A stretch of 12,775 nucleotides of DNA from Stenotrophomonas sp. UBA2302 (GCA_002345545.1 DDVW01000074.1:1-12775); one strand, 5' to 3'. Shown: positions 1 to 7,406, counted from the stretch's first letter. The notes: a model not told the origin generated them from the sequence alone. A program made the numbers and translations.

Positions 1-67
1 CTAACTAGGGGAGGACGTCAAAGCCGCCGAAGGTTCTACTTTTGAAATGTCTGCTTGACGGGGAAGC
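1..67. other. Unassigned left edge beyond the RAYT break
   Basis: These bases lie past the point where the RAYT homology stops. No convincing gene can be read. Two short plus-strand frames run in from the window edge and stop quickly, and neither peptide was recognised. The stretch may be the tail of a neighbouring gene or the flank of a deletion or insertion that removed the 3' part of the transposase gene. Confidence 0.3.
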
Positions 68-307
68 TTACGCCTGCATCACGCTGCTGATGGCGCCCAC
101 GCGCGTTGGCGTCATCAGCAGGTGCACGTGGTTGGTCATCAGTACATAGGCGTGCACGTTGCAGTCGCGGGCCAGTGTGATTTCCCGCAGATCCTGCACG
201 TAGCGCTGGTAGTCGACAGCACGGAAGAAGCAGGGTTGGCGGTCGTTGCCTCGCTGTATGACGTGTTGGGCGACGCCGGCCAGATCGATCCTCGGCTTCC
301 TTGCCAT
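68..307 (-). pseudogene. Truncated REP-associated tyrosine transposase (RAYT, IS200/IS605-like)
   Basis: The fragment encodes 79 residues starting MARKPRIDLAG, the typical start of Xanthomonadaceae RAYT proteins (Y1 transposase, TnpA_REP). The HUH metal-binding motif is present as H60-V61-H62 within TNHVHLL. Full-length relatives have roughly 200 or more residues. Here the protein ends right after SVMQA at a stop codon, so the catalytic tyrosine and the C-terminal half are missing and it should be inactive. Homology also ceases beyond the stop (positions 1-67), which points to a deletion or rearrangement rather than a point nonsense mutation. The 5' flank up to the repeat at 387-410 resembles the usual leader of such genes. 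RAYTs are domesticated transposases thought to mobilise REP palindromes; this copy is a relic lying downstream of arsB on the same strand. Confidence 0.8.
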
Positions 308-386
308 GGGCCTGCTCCGTTGTCTGGGCAGCCCACGCTACGTTGCGGTGGCAACATCGCGTATCGGAAGTTGCCTCGTGAAGTGC

Positions 387-410
387 CAGAATTTCACTCT
401 GACCCCGGTT
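387..410 (-). repeat. Dispersed repeat, copy 1 (RAYT leader element)
   Basis: On the plus strand this 24-bp stretch contains the core CTCTGACCCCGGTT and matches positions 3858-3881 with only two mismatches. On the minus strand it reads as a GGGGTCAGAGT-type motif about 80 bp upstream of the RAYT start. It begins only a few bases after the arsB stop codon. From memory, this motif recurs upstream of RAYT genes and in intergenic regions of Xanthomonadaceae. The two-copy match is seen directly; the family link is recall. Confidence 0.7.
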
Positions 411-421
411 CCCCAAGCTGG

Positions 422-1708
422 CTACACAAGGCTCAGCCGCAGCACCAGCGCAACAAGAGTCACAAGCAATACCGGAAGCGTCAGCACGAGACCGATCTTG
501 AAGTAGTAGCCCCACGTGATCCTGATGTTCTTGCGTGCCAGTACATGCAGCCACAGCAACGTGGCCAGGCTGCCGATCGGGGTGAATTTCGGCCCCAGGT
601 CGCTGCCGATGACGTTGGCGTAGATCATCGCCTCGCGTACGGTTCCCGCGGCCTGGCTGGCGTCAATGGACAGCGCGCCGACCAGCACGGTGGGCAAGTT
701 GTTCATGATCGACGACAGGAAGGCGATCAGCAGGCCGGTCCCGATCGTCGCCGCCCACAAGCCGTAACTGGCGAAAAGATCCAGCAGTCTGGCCAGATGG
801 TCCGTCAGTCCCTGGTTGCGCAGGCCGTAGACCACCAGATACATGCCGAGCGAGAAAACCACGATTTGCCACGGCGCTTCCCGAATGACTTTGCGGGTCG
901 ATATCACATGGCCCTTTGCCGCCACGCCCAGCAGGACGATTGCACCGGCTCCCGCCACCGCGCTGATCGGCACGCCGATCCGCTCCAGCCCGAAAAAGCC
1001 GAAAAGCAGCAATGCCAGTACCGCCCAGCCCGCTTTGAAGGTGGTGTGATCGATGATGGCCGAACGCGGATCCTTCAGCTGGGCCACGTCATAGCTGCCG
1101 GGGATGTCGCGCCGGAAAAACCACAGCAGCATGCCAAGCGTCGCCGCGACAGAGACGAGATTGACCGGGATCATCACCGAGGCATATTCGGCGAAGCCGA
1201 TGTCGAAGTAGTCTGCCGAGACGATATTGACCAGGTTGGAAACGACCAGCGGCAGGCTGGCGGTGTCTGCGATGAATCCTGCCGCCATCACGAATGCCAG
1301 CGTGGCCGCCGGGCTGAACCTCAGCGCCAGAAGCATGGCGATCACAATCGGCGTCAGGATCAATGCAGCGCCATCATTGGCGAACAACGCCGCCACGGCC
1401 GCACCGAGCAGTACGAGGAAGGTGAACAACCGGCGTCCGCTGCCCTTGCCCCAGCGCGCCACGTGCAGCGCGGCCCACTCGAAGAATCCGGCTTCATCCA
1501 GCAGCAGGCTGATGATGATCACCGCGACAAAAGTCAAGGTGGCGTTCCAGACAAAGCCCCAGACCGTCGGGATGTCCGCCAGCGCCACCACCCCGGTCAA
1601 CAAGGCCAATGCAGCGCCCAGCATGGCGCTCCATCCCACCCCGAGGCCTTTGGGCTGCCAGATGACCAGGGCAATGGTGGCGAGGAATATCAGCAGTGCA
1701 GTCAGCAT
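422..1708 (-). CDS. arsB: Arsenite/antimonite efflux pump ArsB
   Basis: This inner-membrane antiporter expels As(III) and Sb(III) using the proton gradient. Its 428 residues match the usual ArsB length of about 429. The near-diagnostic family stretches are all present: VIWQPKGLG near residue 16, [19 protein letters not shown] (about 53-71), [17 protein letters not shown] (about 108-124), [13 protein letters not shown], and the C-terminal [14 protein letters not shown] and [19 protein letters not shown]. The chain is hydrophobic throughout, consistent with the 12-helix ArsB topology. The single Cys of E. coli ArsB (VIGCDLGPK) is Ser here; that Cys is known to be dispensable. The ATG lies 3 bases after the arsR stop, so the two genes should be co-transcribed and translationally coupled. 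A dispersed repeat starts just beyond the stop codon, with no obvious terminator between. Confidence 0.97.
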   Translation of the reverse strand: MLTALLIFLATIALVIWQPKGLGVGWSAMLGAALALLTGVVALADIPTVWGFVWNATLTFVAVIIISLLLDEAGFFEWAALHVARWGKGSGRRLFTFLVLLGAAVAALFANDGAALILTPIVIAMLLALRFSPAATLAFVMAAGFIADTASLPLVVSNLVNIVSADYFDIGFAEYASVMIPVNLVSVAATLGMLLWFFRRDIPGSYDVAQLKDPRSAIIDHTTFKAGWAVLALLLFGFFGLERIGVPISAVAGAGAIVLLGVAAKGHVISTRKVIREAPWQIVVFSLGMYLVVYGLRNQGLTDHLARLLDLFASYGLWAATIGTGLLIAFLSSIMNNLPTVLVGALSIDASQAAGTVREAMIYANVIGSDLGPKFTPIGSLATLLWLHVLARKNIRITWGYYFKIGLVLTLPVLLVTLVALVLRLSLV

Positions 1709-1711
1709 GGA

Positions 1712-2062
1712 TCAGTCCTTGTCCGCTTCCTGTGCGCCCTTGCGGGAGGTGCCGGAGGCCGGAAGACACCGGGCTCTGTCGCCGCCGCAGCAGTTGTCGG
1801 TAAGGAATCCGATCAGAGCGTTCATGGCGTCGAAGTCGGCCCTGTAGCAGATGTTGCGGCCACGCGGCTCTTTATGGACCAGCCCCGCGGCGGCAAGCTC
1901 CTTGAGGTGGAAGGACAAGGTGGCACCGGGCAGCGACAAGGCCTCGGCAATCTCGCCGGGCATCCGGCCGCACGGACCGGCCTCGACCAGCAGGCGGAAG
2001 ACCGAGAGCCGGGTCGCCTGTCCGAGTGCCGCAAGGGCGATGGTTGCTTCGTCAAGTTTCAT
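1712..2062 (-). CDS. arsR: Arsenic-responsive repressor ArsR (ArsR/SmtB family)
   Basis: This 116-residue winged-helix repressor releases its operator when As(III) binds. The start is the ATG of MKLDEATIALAALG; the longer open frame upstream runs across the divergent promoter and was rejected. The DNA-recognition region is at about residues 45-70 (LSLPGATLSFHLKELAAAGLV followed by the wing). The classical CxCxxC thiol site of plasmid R773 ArsR is absent: only C31 lies in that region. A cluster C91-C92-x6-C99 sits near the C terminus and resembles the C-terminal Cys triad of Acidithiobacillus ferrooxidans ArsR, which suggests that binding mode. No Shine-Dalgarno sequence precedes the ATG, and the predicted transcript may start almost at the start codon. 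It forms an operon with arsB and is divergent from arsH. Confidence 0.95.
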   Translation of the reverse strand: MKLDEATIALAALGQATRLSVFRLLVEAGPCGRMPGEIAEALSLPGATLSFHLKELAAAGLVHKEPRGRNICYRADFDAMNALIGFLTDNCCGGDRARCLPASGTSRKGAQEADKD

Positions 2063-2098
2063 AATTCTAGAATAATGGAAATTAAAGAAGGCGTGCAA
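2044..2098. promoter_or_regulatory. Divergent arsR / arsH promoters with palindromic ArsR operator candidate
   Basis: A perfect 10-bp palindrome ATTCTAGAAT at 2064-2073 sits in the 41-bp gap between arsR and arsH. A rightward -10 (TAGAAT, 2068-2073) pairs weakly with TTGCTT at 2044-2049 across an 18-bp spacer. A leftward -10 (TATTCT, 2069-2074 on the minus strand) pairs with TTGCAC at 2093-2098, also with an 18-bp spacer. The two -10 boxes overlap within the palindrome, so one bound ArsR dimer could silence both directions. The palindrome is seen directly; the promoter and operator assignments are inference. Confidence 0.5.
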
Positions 2099-2103
2099 TC
2101 GAC

Positions 2104-2928
2104 ATGACGATTCCCGAGATGACCAATCTGGCACCGGAGGTGCTGGACATCCCCACGCAGGACAAGCTGGGCGTATCGGGCTCGGCACATCCCCCGCGAA
2201 CCCTGATCCTGTACGGCTCGCTGCGCCCGCAGTCCTTCAGTCGCAAGCTCGCCCTGGAAGCCGAACGGTTGCTGCGTCACTTCGGCGCTGAAACCCGGGT
2301 ATTTGATCCGGGTGAGCTGCCGATGCTGGACAGCGTGAGCCCGGACCATCCCAAGGTCCGGCAGCTGCGCGAATGGTCACAGTGGTCGGAAGGCCAGGTC
2401 TGGGTGAGCCCGGAACGACATGGCACCCTGACTGCGGTGTTCAAGAACCAGATCGACTGGCTGCCGCTGGAAGACGGCGGTGTGCGCCCGACCCAGGGTC
2501 GGACCCTGGCGGTGATGCAGGTATGCGGCGGCTCGCAGTCGTTCAATGTCGTCAACGCCCTGCGCCAGCTGGGCCGCTGGATGCGCATGGTCACCATCCC
2601 CAACCAGTCCTCGGTGCCGAAGGCTTGGCAGGAGTTCAGCGACGATGGGCGGATGAAGCCGTCCCCGTACTACGACCGCGTGGTGGACGTGATGGAGGAG
2701 CTGGTCAAATTCACCCTGCTGGTTCGCGACCGCAGCGACTATCTCACCGACCGCTACAGCGAACGCAAAGGCGACTTGGCTGCAGCGAAGCTGGCAGCCG
2801 CCTCCGGGGCGGTGACGTTGCCGCCGATCACTGCGATCGTTCCTGCAGTTTCGGCCGATGTCGCCAATGCAGAAGTCTCCCGGCCCGCACGCAGCGAATG
2901 CTGCGGGACTTCATCGGCAAGCACCTAA
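2104..2928 (+). CDS. arsH: ArsH, NADPH-dependent FMN oxidoreductase (organoarsenical oxidase)
   Basis: ArsH is a cytosolic flavodoxin-fold enzyme that uses FMN and NADPH and oxidises toxic trivalent methyl- and aromatic arsenicals to pentavalent forms. Family signatures are clear: the FMN phosphate loop [14 protein letters not shown] (about 37-50), [20 protein letters not shown] (100-119), [18 protein letters not shown] (131-148), [11 protein letters not shown] (165-175), and [20 protein letters not shown] through [11 protein letters not shown] (181-222). Homologues usually end soon after this last motif at about 230-245 residues. This protein continues for about 50 residues of Ala/Val-rich sequence to a terminal [16 protein letters not shown] containing a vicinal pair C266-C267. 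The Shine-Dalgarno match is weak (GAAGG, 12 bases upstream); M6 is an alternative start. arsC follows after 10 bases. Confidence 0.95.
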   Translation: MTIPEMTNLAPEVLDIPTQDKLGVSGSAHPPRTLILYGSLRPQSFSRKLALEAERLLRHFGAETRVFDPGELPMLDSVSPDHPKVRQLREWSQWSEGQVWVSPERHGTLTAVFKNQIDWLPLEDGGVRPTQGRTLAVMQVCGGSQSFNVVNALRQLGRWMRMVTIPNQSSVPKAWQEFSDDGRMKPSPYYDRVVDVMEELVKFTLLVRDRSDYLTDRYSERKGDLAAAKLAAASGAVTLPPITAIVPAVSADVANAEVSRPARSECCGTSSAST

Positions 2929-2938
2929 GGACGCCACC

Positions 2939-3358
2939 ATGGACGCCACGATCTATCACAACCCCGCCTGCGGCACTTCGCGCAACACGCTGGCGCTGAT
3001 CCGCCATGCCGGCATCGAGCCGACCGTCATCGAATATCTGCATGAGCCGCTGACGCGTGATCGTCTGGTCGAATTGATCGCCGCGGCCGGCCTGGGCGTG
3101 CGCGATGCCCTGCGGAAGAAAGGCACGCCGTACGAAGCTCTCGGGTTGGATGATCCGACGATGACGGACGAGCAGTTGATCGATGTGATGCTGGCCGATC
3201 CGATCCTGATCAATCGGCCGTTTGTGGTCACGTCGCTGGGCACACGTTTGTGCCGGCCGTCGGAGGTCGTGCTCGACATTCTGCCGACGGTCACCCGTCC
3301 ATTCGCCAAGGAAGATGGCGAGGTGGTCATCGATCAGGATGGCCAGCGGCGTGAGTAG
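2939..3358 (+). CDS. arsC: Glutaredoxin-dependent arsenate reductase ArsC
   Basis: This cytosolic enzyme reduces As(V) to As(III) with glutathione and glutaredoxin, producing the substrate of ArsB. It has 139 residues, close to the 141 of the R773 protein. The catalytic Cys is C11 in HNPACGTSRNTL. R59, R93 and R106 occupy the places of R773 Arg60, Arg94 and Arg107, all shifted by one, so the active site looks intact. The start is the ATG of MDATIYHNP, preceded by AAGGA; a longer open frame overlapping the arsH end was rejected because family similarity begins at this Met. It is the second gene of the arsH-arsC unit. A perfect 6-bp hairpin (2890-2905) lies inside the end of arsH and might affect expression between the two genes. 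Confidence 0.96.
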   Translation: MDATIYHNPACGTSRNTLALIRHAGIEPTVIEYLHEPLTRDRLVELIAAAGLGVRDALRKKGTPYEALGLDDPTMTDEQLIDVMLADPILINRPFVVTSLGTRLCRPSEVVLDILPTVTRPFAKEDGEVVIDQDGQRRE

Positions 3359-3404
3359 AGAGCAACCGCTGGCTCGGGAAAACAGCGGATGGAGTGGAGT
3401 GCCC

Positions 3405-3424
3405 CGGGGGTTGACCCCGTTTGC
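3405..3424. terminator. Possible weak terminator between converging genes
   Basis: CGGGG and CCCCG (3405-3409 and 3415-3419) can form a 5-bp GC stem with a five-base loop, followed by TTTG on the plus strand. It lies between arsC and the converging small membrane gene. The stem and T-run are short, so this is only a candidate. Confidence 0.3.
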
Positions 3425-3452
3425 CGTCTTTCCCGCTTGCCGCGCCCTGTCG

Positions 3453-3734
3453 TCAGATCCTGTCGACCAGTACCAGTGGCAGCACCACGCAGACCAGGAT
3501 CTGCACCAGCAGATAGCCGAAGAACGCAGCCACGCCGCCGAAGAATGCGGCGACGATGGCGGTGACCACGCTGAAAATCGAGCCGATGCCGACCCGTGCC
3601 AGCGTCAGCCAGCCACTGCCGCCGCTGCGGCGCCCGCCATGTTCGCCCCACAGGATGAAGGCGCTGAAGACCAGTGACACCAGCACCATGATCCGCGCCG
3701 GGTTCACCAGCAGCCATTCCCCGATTTCCTGCAT
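3453..3734 (-). CDS. Small hypothetical membrane protein
   Basis: The product is a 93-residue protein that I do not recognise. The start MQEIGEWLLVNPARIM was chosen because a good ribosome-binding site (GAGGGAG) lies about 6 bases upstream; the frame also opens 18 codons further 5', without support. Hydrophobic segments lie at about residues 12-30 and in the last 40 residues (GIGSIFSVVTAIVAAFFGG onward), separated by a polar, Gly/Arg-rich loop (EHGGRRSGGSG). This suggests two or three transmembrane helices with a short tail ending VDRI. It faces arsC tail to tail and diverges from the kinase gene. No link to arsenic or thiamine is evident. Coding status rests on the ribosome-binding site, the hydrophobic pattern and intact reading. 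Confidence 0.6.
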   Translation of the reverse strand: MQEIGEWLLVNPARIMVLVSLVFSAFILWGEHGGRRSGGSGWLTLARVGIGSIFSVVTAIVAAFFGGVAAFFGYLLVQILVCVVLPLVLVDRI

Positions 3735-3857
3735 GTGCCGCTCCCTCAAGGTGGAGCGCATTGCAGCAAGCCGTGCGGGGGCAGGCAAGTGCCCGCAGCA
3801 GACAGGATTGGAGGCGACGCCGGCTTGGCCTCACCAACCAGGCAGCGGGAAAACAGG

Positions 3858-3881
3858 CAGAATTCGACTCTGACCCCGGTT
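3858..3881 (+). repeat. Dispersed repeat, copy 2, abutting the kinase start codon
   Basis: This 24-bp stretch repeats the element at 387-410 with two mismatches, including the core CTCTGACCCCGGTT. A T-run and then the kinase ATG follow within 10 bases. No transposase remnant is recognisable on either side, so the motif occurs here as a solitary copy. Its 3' T-run following GGGGT-type sequence is part of the element rather than an obvious terminator. Confidence 0.7.
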
Positions 3882-3890
3882 TTTTCTTGC

Positions 3891-5027
3891 ATGAACACCA
3901 TCGACCACCGCGTCCAGGGCCTCAACAACGACGAGGTGCCTGCCGACTGGCCTGCGATCAGCGAAGCCGAGGTGGCCTGGCTGCGCGAGCGCTTTGCGCA
4001 GCTGCAAGGTGCCGGCGCGGTGCAGTGGCACAGCCCGCGGCCGATGTCGGCGGCGGCCATCGTCGGCAGCACGTCCGGCCGCTACTTCATCAAGCGTCAT
4101 CACCGCCATGTCCGCACGGCGGTGACGCTGGGCGAGGAGCATCGCTTCATCGCGCATCTGGGCGCTGCCGGCGTGCCGGTGGTGAAGGTGCTGCAGGATC
4201 GCGACGGTGTCACCGCGCTCGAGCAGGGCGACTGGACCTACGAGGTGCATGCTGTCGCCGAGGGCGAGGACCTGTATCGCGATGCACCTTCGTGGGCGCC
4301 GCTGACCGCGCTGGACCAGGCGCATGAAGCCGGCCGGATGCTTGCCCGCCTGCATCAGGCGTCGGCCGGCTACCACGCGCCACAGCGCAGCACGCACATG
4401 CTGGTCGCGCGCGACGACCTGCTGCGCAGCGACGATCCGATCGCGATGCTGGAGCGCGACTTCCGCCAGCGCCCGGCACTGGCCGACTACCTGTCACACA
4501 AGCCCTGGCGGCAGTCGCTCGAACAGGGGGTGCTGCCGTGGCACGCCGGTCTGGCTGCGCGGCTGCAGGCCGAGCCGCGGCTGTGGGCGCACAACGACTG
4601 GCATGTCTCCAACCTGCTCTGGAAACACGAGGGCGATGCCACGGTGGTGGCGAGCGTGTTCGATTTCGGCCTGGCCTCGCCGACCAGTGCGCTGTTCGAT
4701 CTGGCAACGGCGATCGAGCGCAACGCGGTGGCGTGGCTGCAGCTGGAGCGCGGCATGGAGGCGGTGCATGTGGATACCGCGCTGGCGTTGCTGGCGGGCT
4801 ACCGGCAGCTGCGGCCGCTGTCCGCGCGACAGGTGCAGCTGCTGGCCGACCTGTTGCCGGTGGTGCATTTCGACTTCGCCCTGTCGGAGGTGGAGTACTT
4901 CCACGGTGCCACCGGCTCCACCGCCAATGCCGATGTGGCCTGGCATGACTTCCTGCTCGGCCATGCACGCTGGTTCGGCACGCGCGACGGACAGGCGCTG
5001 CTGGACGCGCTGCGCGCGACTGCCTGA
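3891..5027 (+). CDS. APH-fold phosphotransferase, candidate thiamine-pathway kinase
   Basis: The product has 378 residues with the aminoglycoside/choline-kinase-like fold, which phosphorylates small-molecule hydroxyls with ATP. Visible signatures are a nucleotide-binding lysine K69 (YFIKRHH), a following conserved Glu (E82 or E83), the catalytic loop H234-N-D236-W-H-V-S-N241 and the metal-binding D258 in FDFG. The substrate cannot be read from sequence. The gene ends about 50 bp before a TPP riboswitch that controls a thiamine receptor and transporter, so a thiamine or thiamine-precursor kinase is a reasonable inference; homoserine kinase-like or sugar kinase roles remain possible. The ATG sits about 9 bases after a dispersed repeat, and no Shine-Dalgarno sequence precedes it. 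An in-frame GTG at 3936 (codon 16) is an alternative start. No riboswitch precedes this gene. Confidence 0.85.
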   Translation: MNTIDHRVQGLNNDEVPADWPAISEAEVAWLRERFAQLQGAGAVQWHSPRPMSAAAIVGSTSGRYFIKRHHRHVRTAVTLGEEHRFIAHLGAAGVPVVKVLQDRDGVTALEQGDWTYEVHAVAEGEDLYRDAPSWAPLTALDQAHEAGRMLARLHQASAGYHAPQRSTHMLVARDDLLRSDDPIAMLERDFRQRPALADYLSHKPWRQSLEQGVLPWHAGLAARLQAEPRLWAHNDWHVSNLLWKHEGDATVVASVFDFGLASPTSALFDLATAIERNAVAWLQLERGMEAVHVDTALALLAGYRQLRPLSARQVQLLADLLPVVHFDFALSEVEYFHGATGSTANADVAWHDFLLGHARWFGTRDGQALLDALRATA

Positions 5028-5075
5028 ACGCCAGCACAGGAAAAACCGTACCGTTTGTGGTCCAATACGCGACTG

Positions 5076-5152
5076 AAGCGGGGGTGCCTGGTTATCGCAG
5101 GCTGAGAGAGTCCCTTGGAACCTGATCCGGCTTGCACCGGCGTAGGGAGCTT
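5076..5152 (+). ncRNA. TPP (THI-box) riboswitch
   Basis: The conserved aptamer parts appear in order: GGGGGTGC, a P3 stem CCTG/CAGG (5087-5090 with 5098-5101), the pyrimidine-sensing GGCTGAGA at 5100-5107, CCTGATC at 5121-5127, a CCGG/CCGG stem, and GCGTAGGGA at 5140-5148. A closing P1 helix AAGC/GCTT pairs 5076-5079 with 5149-5152. It binds thiamine pyrophosphate and normally lowers expression of the downstream gene. About 83 bases separate it from the receptor ATG. No U-tract terminator was seen, so translational control is likelier, although the ribosome-binding site is unclear. Confidence 0.95.
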
Positions 5153-5158
5153 TGAGCA

Positions 5159-5192
5159 GCAGGCACACCGCCTTCAGGGCTGGATGGCCTGC
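5159..5192 (+). promoter_or_regulatory. Candidate expression-platform hairpin after the TPP aptamer
   Basis: GCAGGC at 5159-5164 can pair with GCCTGC at 5187-5192 around a 22-base loop that can itself pair further. It lies between the aptamer and the receptor start and encloses an in-frame ATG at 5184. It lacks a following U-run. It may be the ligand-switched element, but alternative pairing with the aptamer was not computed. Confidence 0.3.
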
Positions 5193-5234
5193 GCGCCTTC
5201 GCTTCGTCTCCCCCATCCGGCTGATGACGAACGA

Positions 5235-7406
5235 ATGAACCGCTGCTACCGAATCACGTTGTTGAGCGCTGCGCTGGGCGCGGCACTGCCGCTGCACGCC
5301 AGTACCCTTGAAGCCGAGGCGCAGGACCGCACCGCCACCGAGCTGGCGACCGTGCGCGTGCAGGCCGAGCAGCCCGGTGCGAAGGACACGCAGTCCAACA
5401 GCTTCGGCCCCGGCGACTGGAAGAACACCCCGGCCTCGATCAACGTGCTGGACCGTGAGCTGCTCGACAGCCGCCACGTCCGCAGCCTCTCCGAGCTCGC
5501 CCACAACGATGCCTCGCTGGGCGACAGCTACGCGCCAGTCGGCTACTACCAGAACATCGCCATCCGCGGCTTCGCGCTGGATACCGCCACCGGCTACCGC
5601 TTCAACGGGCTGAGTGTTGCCGGTGAACAGCGGCTGGCGCTGGAGAACGTACAGCAGGTGGAAATCCTCAAGGGCGAGGCCGGGCTGGCGGCAGGCGTCA
5701 TCGCGCCCGGCGGCGTCATCAACTATGTGGGCAAGCGCCCGGCCGAGGTGCGCAGCATCACCCTCGCCACCGATGCCGAAGGCACCCGCTATGCCGCCAT
5801 GGACGTGGGCCACTGGATCACCCCGCGCATCGGCGTGCGCTTCAACGCGGCATGGGACGACAGCGGCTCCTACATCGAGCACGGCGATGGCCGTCGCAAT
5901 TTCTACGCGCTGGCCACCGACTGGCTGATCGGTGAGCGCGGCAAGCTGCAGCTGGATGCCAACTACCAGACCAGCGCGCAGCGTTCGGCCTCCGGCTACC
6001 AGCTGCTCGGCGCGGTGGCGCTGCCCGATGAGGTGGATCCCAAGCACATGCTCGGCTACCAGGCCTGGCAGCAGCCGGTTGGCATCGACAGCACCAACCT
6101 CAGCGCACTGCACACCTACGATTTCAGCCCGGCCTGGCAGTCGCGGGTGGCGGCCAGCTACAGCCGCTCGATCATCGATGACAACGTCGCCTTCGCCTAT
6201 GGCTGCTACTACGCCGCCGAGTGCGCCGACGGCAGCGTGCCGGGCAACTTTTTCGCGCCCAATGGCGATTACGACATCTACGACTACCGCAGCCCGGACG
6301 ACACCCGCCGCAACCGGCAGTTGCGCGCCGAACTGCGTGGCCGCTTCACGACCGGCGACATCGAGCACCAGCTGACGCTGGGCGCCGACTACTTCGACCG
6401 CACCGTGGACCGGCGTCGCAACGTCAACGACTACGTCGGCACCGGCAATATTTACGATCCGGAGGTGCCGCAGTTCAGCCCTTCGCCGCTGCAGCCCGGC
6501 GCCCATGTACGGCGGCTGGACAGCGCGCAGAAGGCGCTGTTTGTGCTCGATCGCATCCGCATCGCCGGGGATTGGCAGTGGCTGGCCGGTGGCCGTTTCG
6601 TGCATCTGGATGAGCGCGCGTGGGACAAGCGCGGCAATCCCGAACGCGCCAGCCGGCTGTCGCGCTTCCTGCCGCAGACCGCACTGGTCTGGAATGCGAA
6701 TGACGCCCTCAATCTCTACGCCAGCTATGCGCAGGGCATCTCGCTCGGCCAGGAAGCGCCGTTCTGGACGACGAACGAAGGCACCTACCTGCCCGCCGTG
6801 CGCTCGCGCCAGATCGAAGTGGGCGCCAAGTACACCCACGCCGATGCGCTGACGCTGGGCGCGGCGCTGTTCCGCACCACCCGGCCGTTCCAGTACGCCA
6901 TGCCCGATGGCAGCGCCTATGGGCATACCTTTGTGCAGCAAGGCCAGCAGGCCCATACCGGGCTGGAGCTGAGTGCGCAGGGCCGTATCAGCGAGCGTCT
7001 GCAGCTGACCGCCAGCGCCAGCGTGCTGCAGGCCCGTGCACGCGACACCGGCACGCCGGCGTATGAAGGCCATCAGCTGATCAACGTGCCGCGCACGCGT
7101 GCCACCCTGCACGTGGACTACCAGCTGCCGTTCGTGCCGGGCCTGAGCGTCACCGGCGGCTGGCGCTATGCGTCCTCGAATGTGGCCACCGCCGATGGCC
7201 GCGTGCGTGCGCCCGGCTACAACGTCGCCGATGCCGGCCTGCGCTTCCAGCACCGGCTGCACGGACATGCGCTGAACTGGAACCTGTCGGTGGACAACGT
7301 GTTCAACCGCTTCTACTGGCGCGATACCGGCAGCAGCTCGGGTGACTACTACCTGTTCCCCGGTGCGCCGCGCCAGGCGCGCCTGTCGGTCAGCATCGCG
7401 CTGTGA
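5235..7406 (+). CDS. TonB-dependent outer-membrane receptor, predicted thiamine uptake
   Basis: The product has 723 residues and imports a ligand across the outer membrane using TonB/ExbBD energy. A signal peptide covers about residues 1-22 (hydrophobic LLSAALGAALPLHA). A TonB-box-like stretch (ELATVRVQA) is near 36-44, the plug domain runs about 55-165 (IAIRGFALD, VEILKGEAGLAAG, PGGVINYVGKRP), and the beta-barrel fills the rest, ending GAPRQARLSVSIAL. By sequence it resembles siderophore-type receptors, and homology alone would suggest iron. The TPP riboswitch in its leader and the PnuC-type gene overlapping its end point instead to thiamine, as described for omr1-pnuT loci in Proteobacteria. 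The start was chosen for its signal peptide; an in-frame ATG at 5184 would add 17 polar residues. The terminal residue is Leu rather than the usual aromatic. Confidence 0.92.
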   Translation: MNRCYRITLLSAALGAALPLHASTLEAEAQDRTATELATVRVQAEQPGAKDTQSNSFGPGDWKNTPASINVLDRELLDSRHVRSLSELAHNDASLGDSYAPVGYYQNIAIRGFALDTATGYRFNGLSVAGEQRLALENVQQVEILKGEAGLAAGVIAPGGVINYVGKRPAEVRSITLATDAEGTRYAAMDVGHWITPRIGVRFNAAWDDSGSYIEHGDGRRNFYALATDWLIGERGKLQLDANYQTSAQRSASGYQLLGAVALPDEVDPKHMLGYQAWQQPVGIDSTNLSALHTYDFSPAWQSRVAASYSRSIIDDNVAFAYGCYYAAECADGSVPGNFFAPNGDYDIYDYRSPDDTRRNRQLRAELRGRFTTGDIEHQLTLGADYFDRTVDRRRNVNDYVGTGNIYDPEVPQFSPSPLQPGAHVRRLDSAQKALFVLDRIRIAGDWQWLAGGRFVHLDERAWDKRGNPERASRLSRFLPQTALVWNANDALNLYASYAQGISLGQEAPFWTTNEGTYLPAVRSRQIEVGAKYTHADALTLGAALFRTTRPFQYAMPDGSAYGHTFVQQGQQAHTGLELSAQGRISERLQLTASASVLQARARDTGTPAYEGHQLINVPRTRATLHVDYQLPFVPGLSVTGGWRYASSNVATADGRVRAPGYNVADAGLRFQHRLHGHALNWNLSVDNVFNRFYWRDTGSSSGDYYLFPGAPRQARLSVSIAL

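Noticed and set aside
122..2107. A 661-codon plus-strand open frame opposite arsB and arsR
   Set aside because: It mirrors well-recognised genes on the other strand, has Gln/His/Arg-rich low-complexity composition and no family resemblance. It is a by-product of high-GC codon use.
4494..7268. A 924-codon minus-strand open frame opposite the kinase and TonB receptor
   Set aside because: It crosses the TPP riboswitch and two genes with clear motifs; its Val/Ala/Gly/His-rich peptide matches nothing I know. Antisense frames this long are common in GC-rich genomes.
5235..7406. Reading the TonB receptor as a siderophore (iron) receptor
   Set aside because: The barrel resembles siderophore receptors, but the TPP riboswitch in the leader and the overlapping PnuC-type gene argue for thiamine. 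No Fur box was noted.
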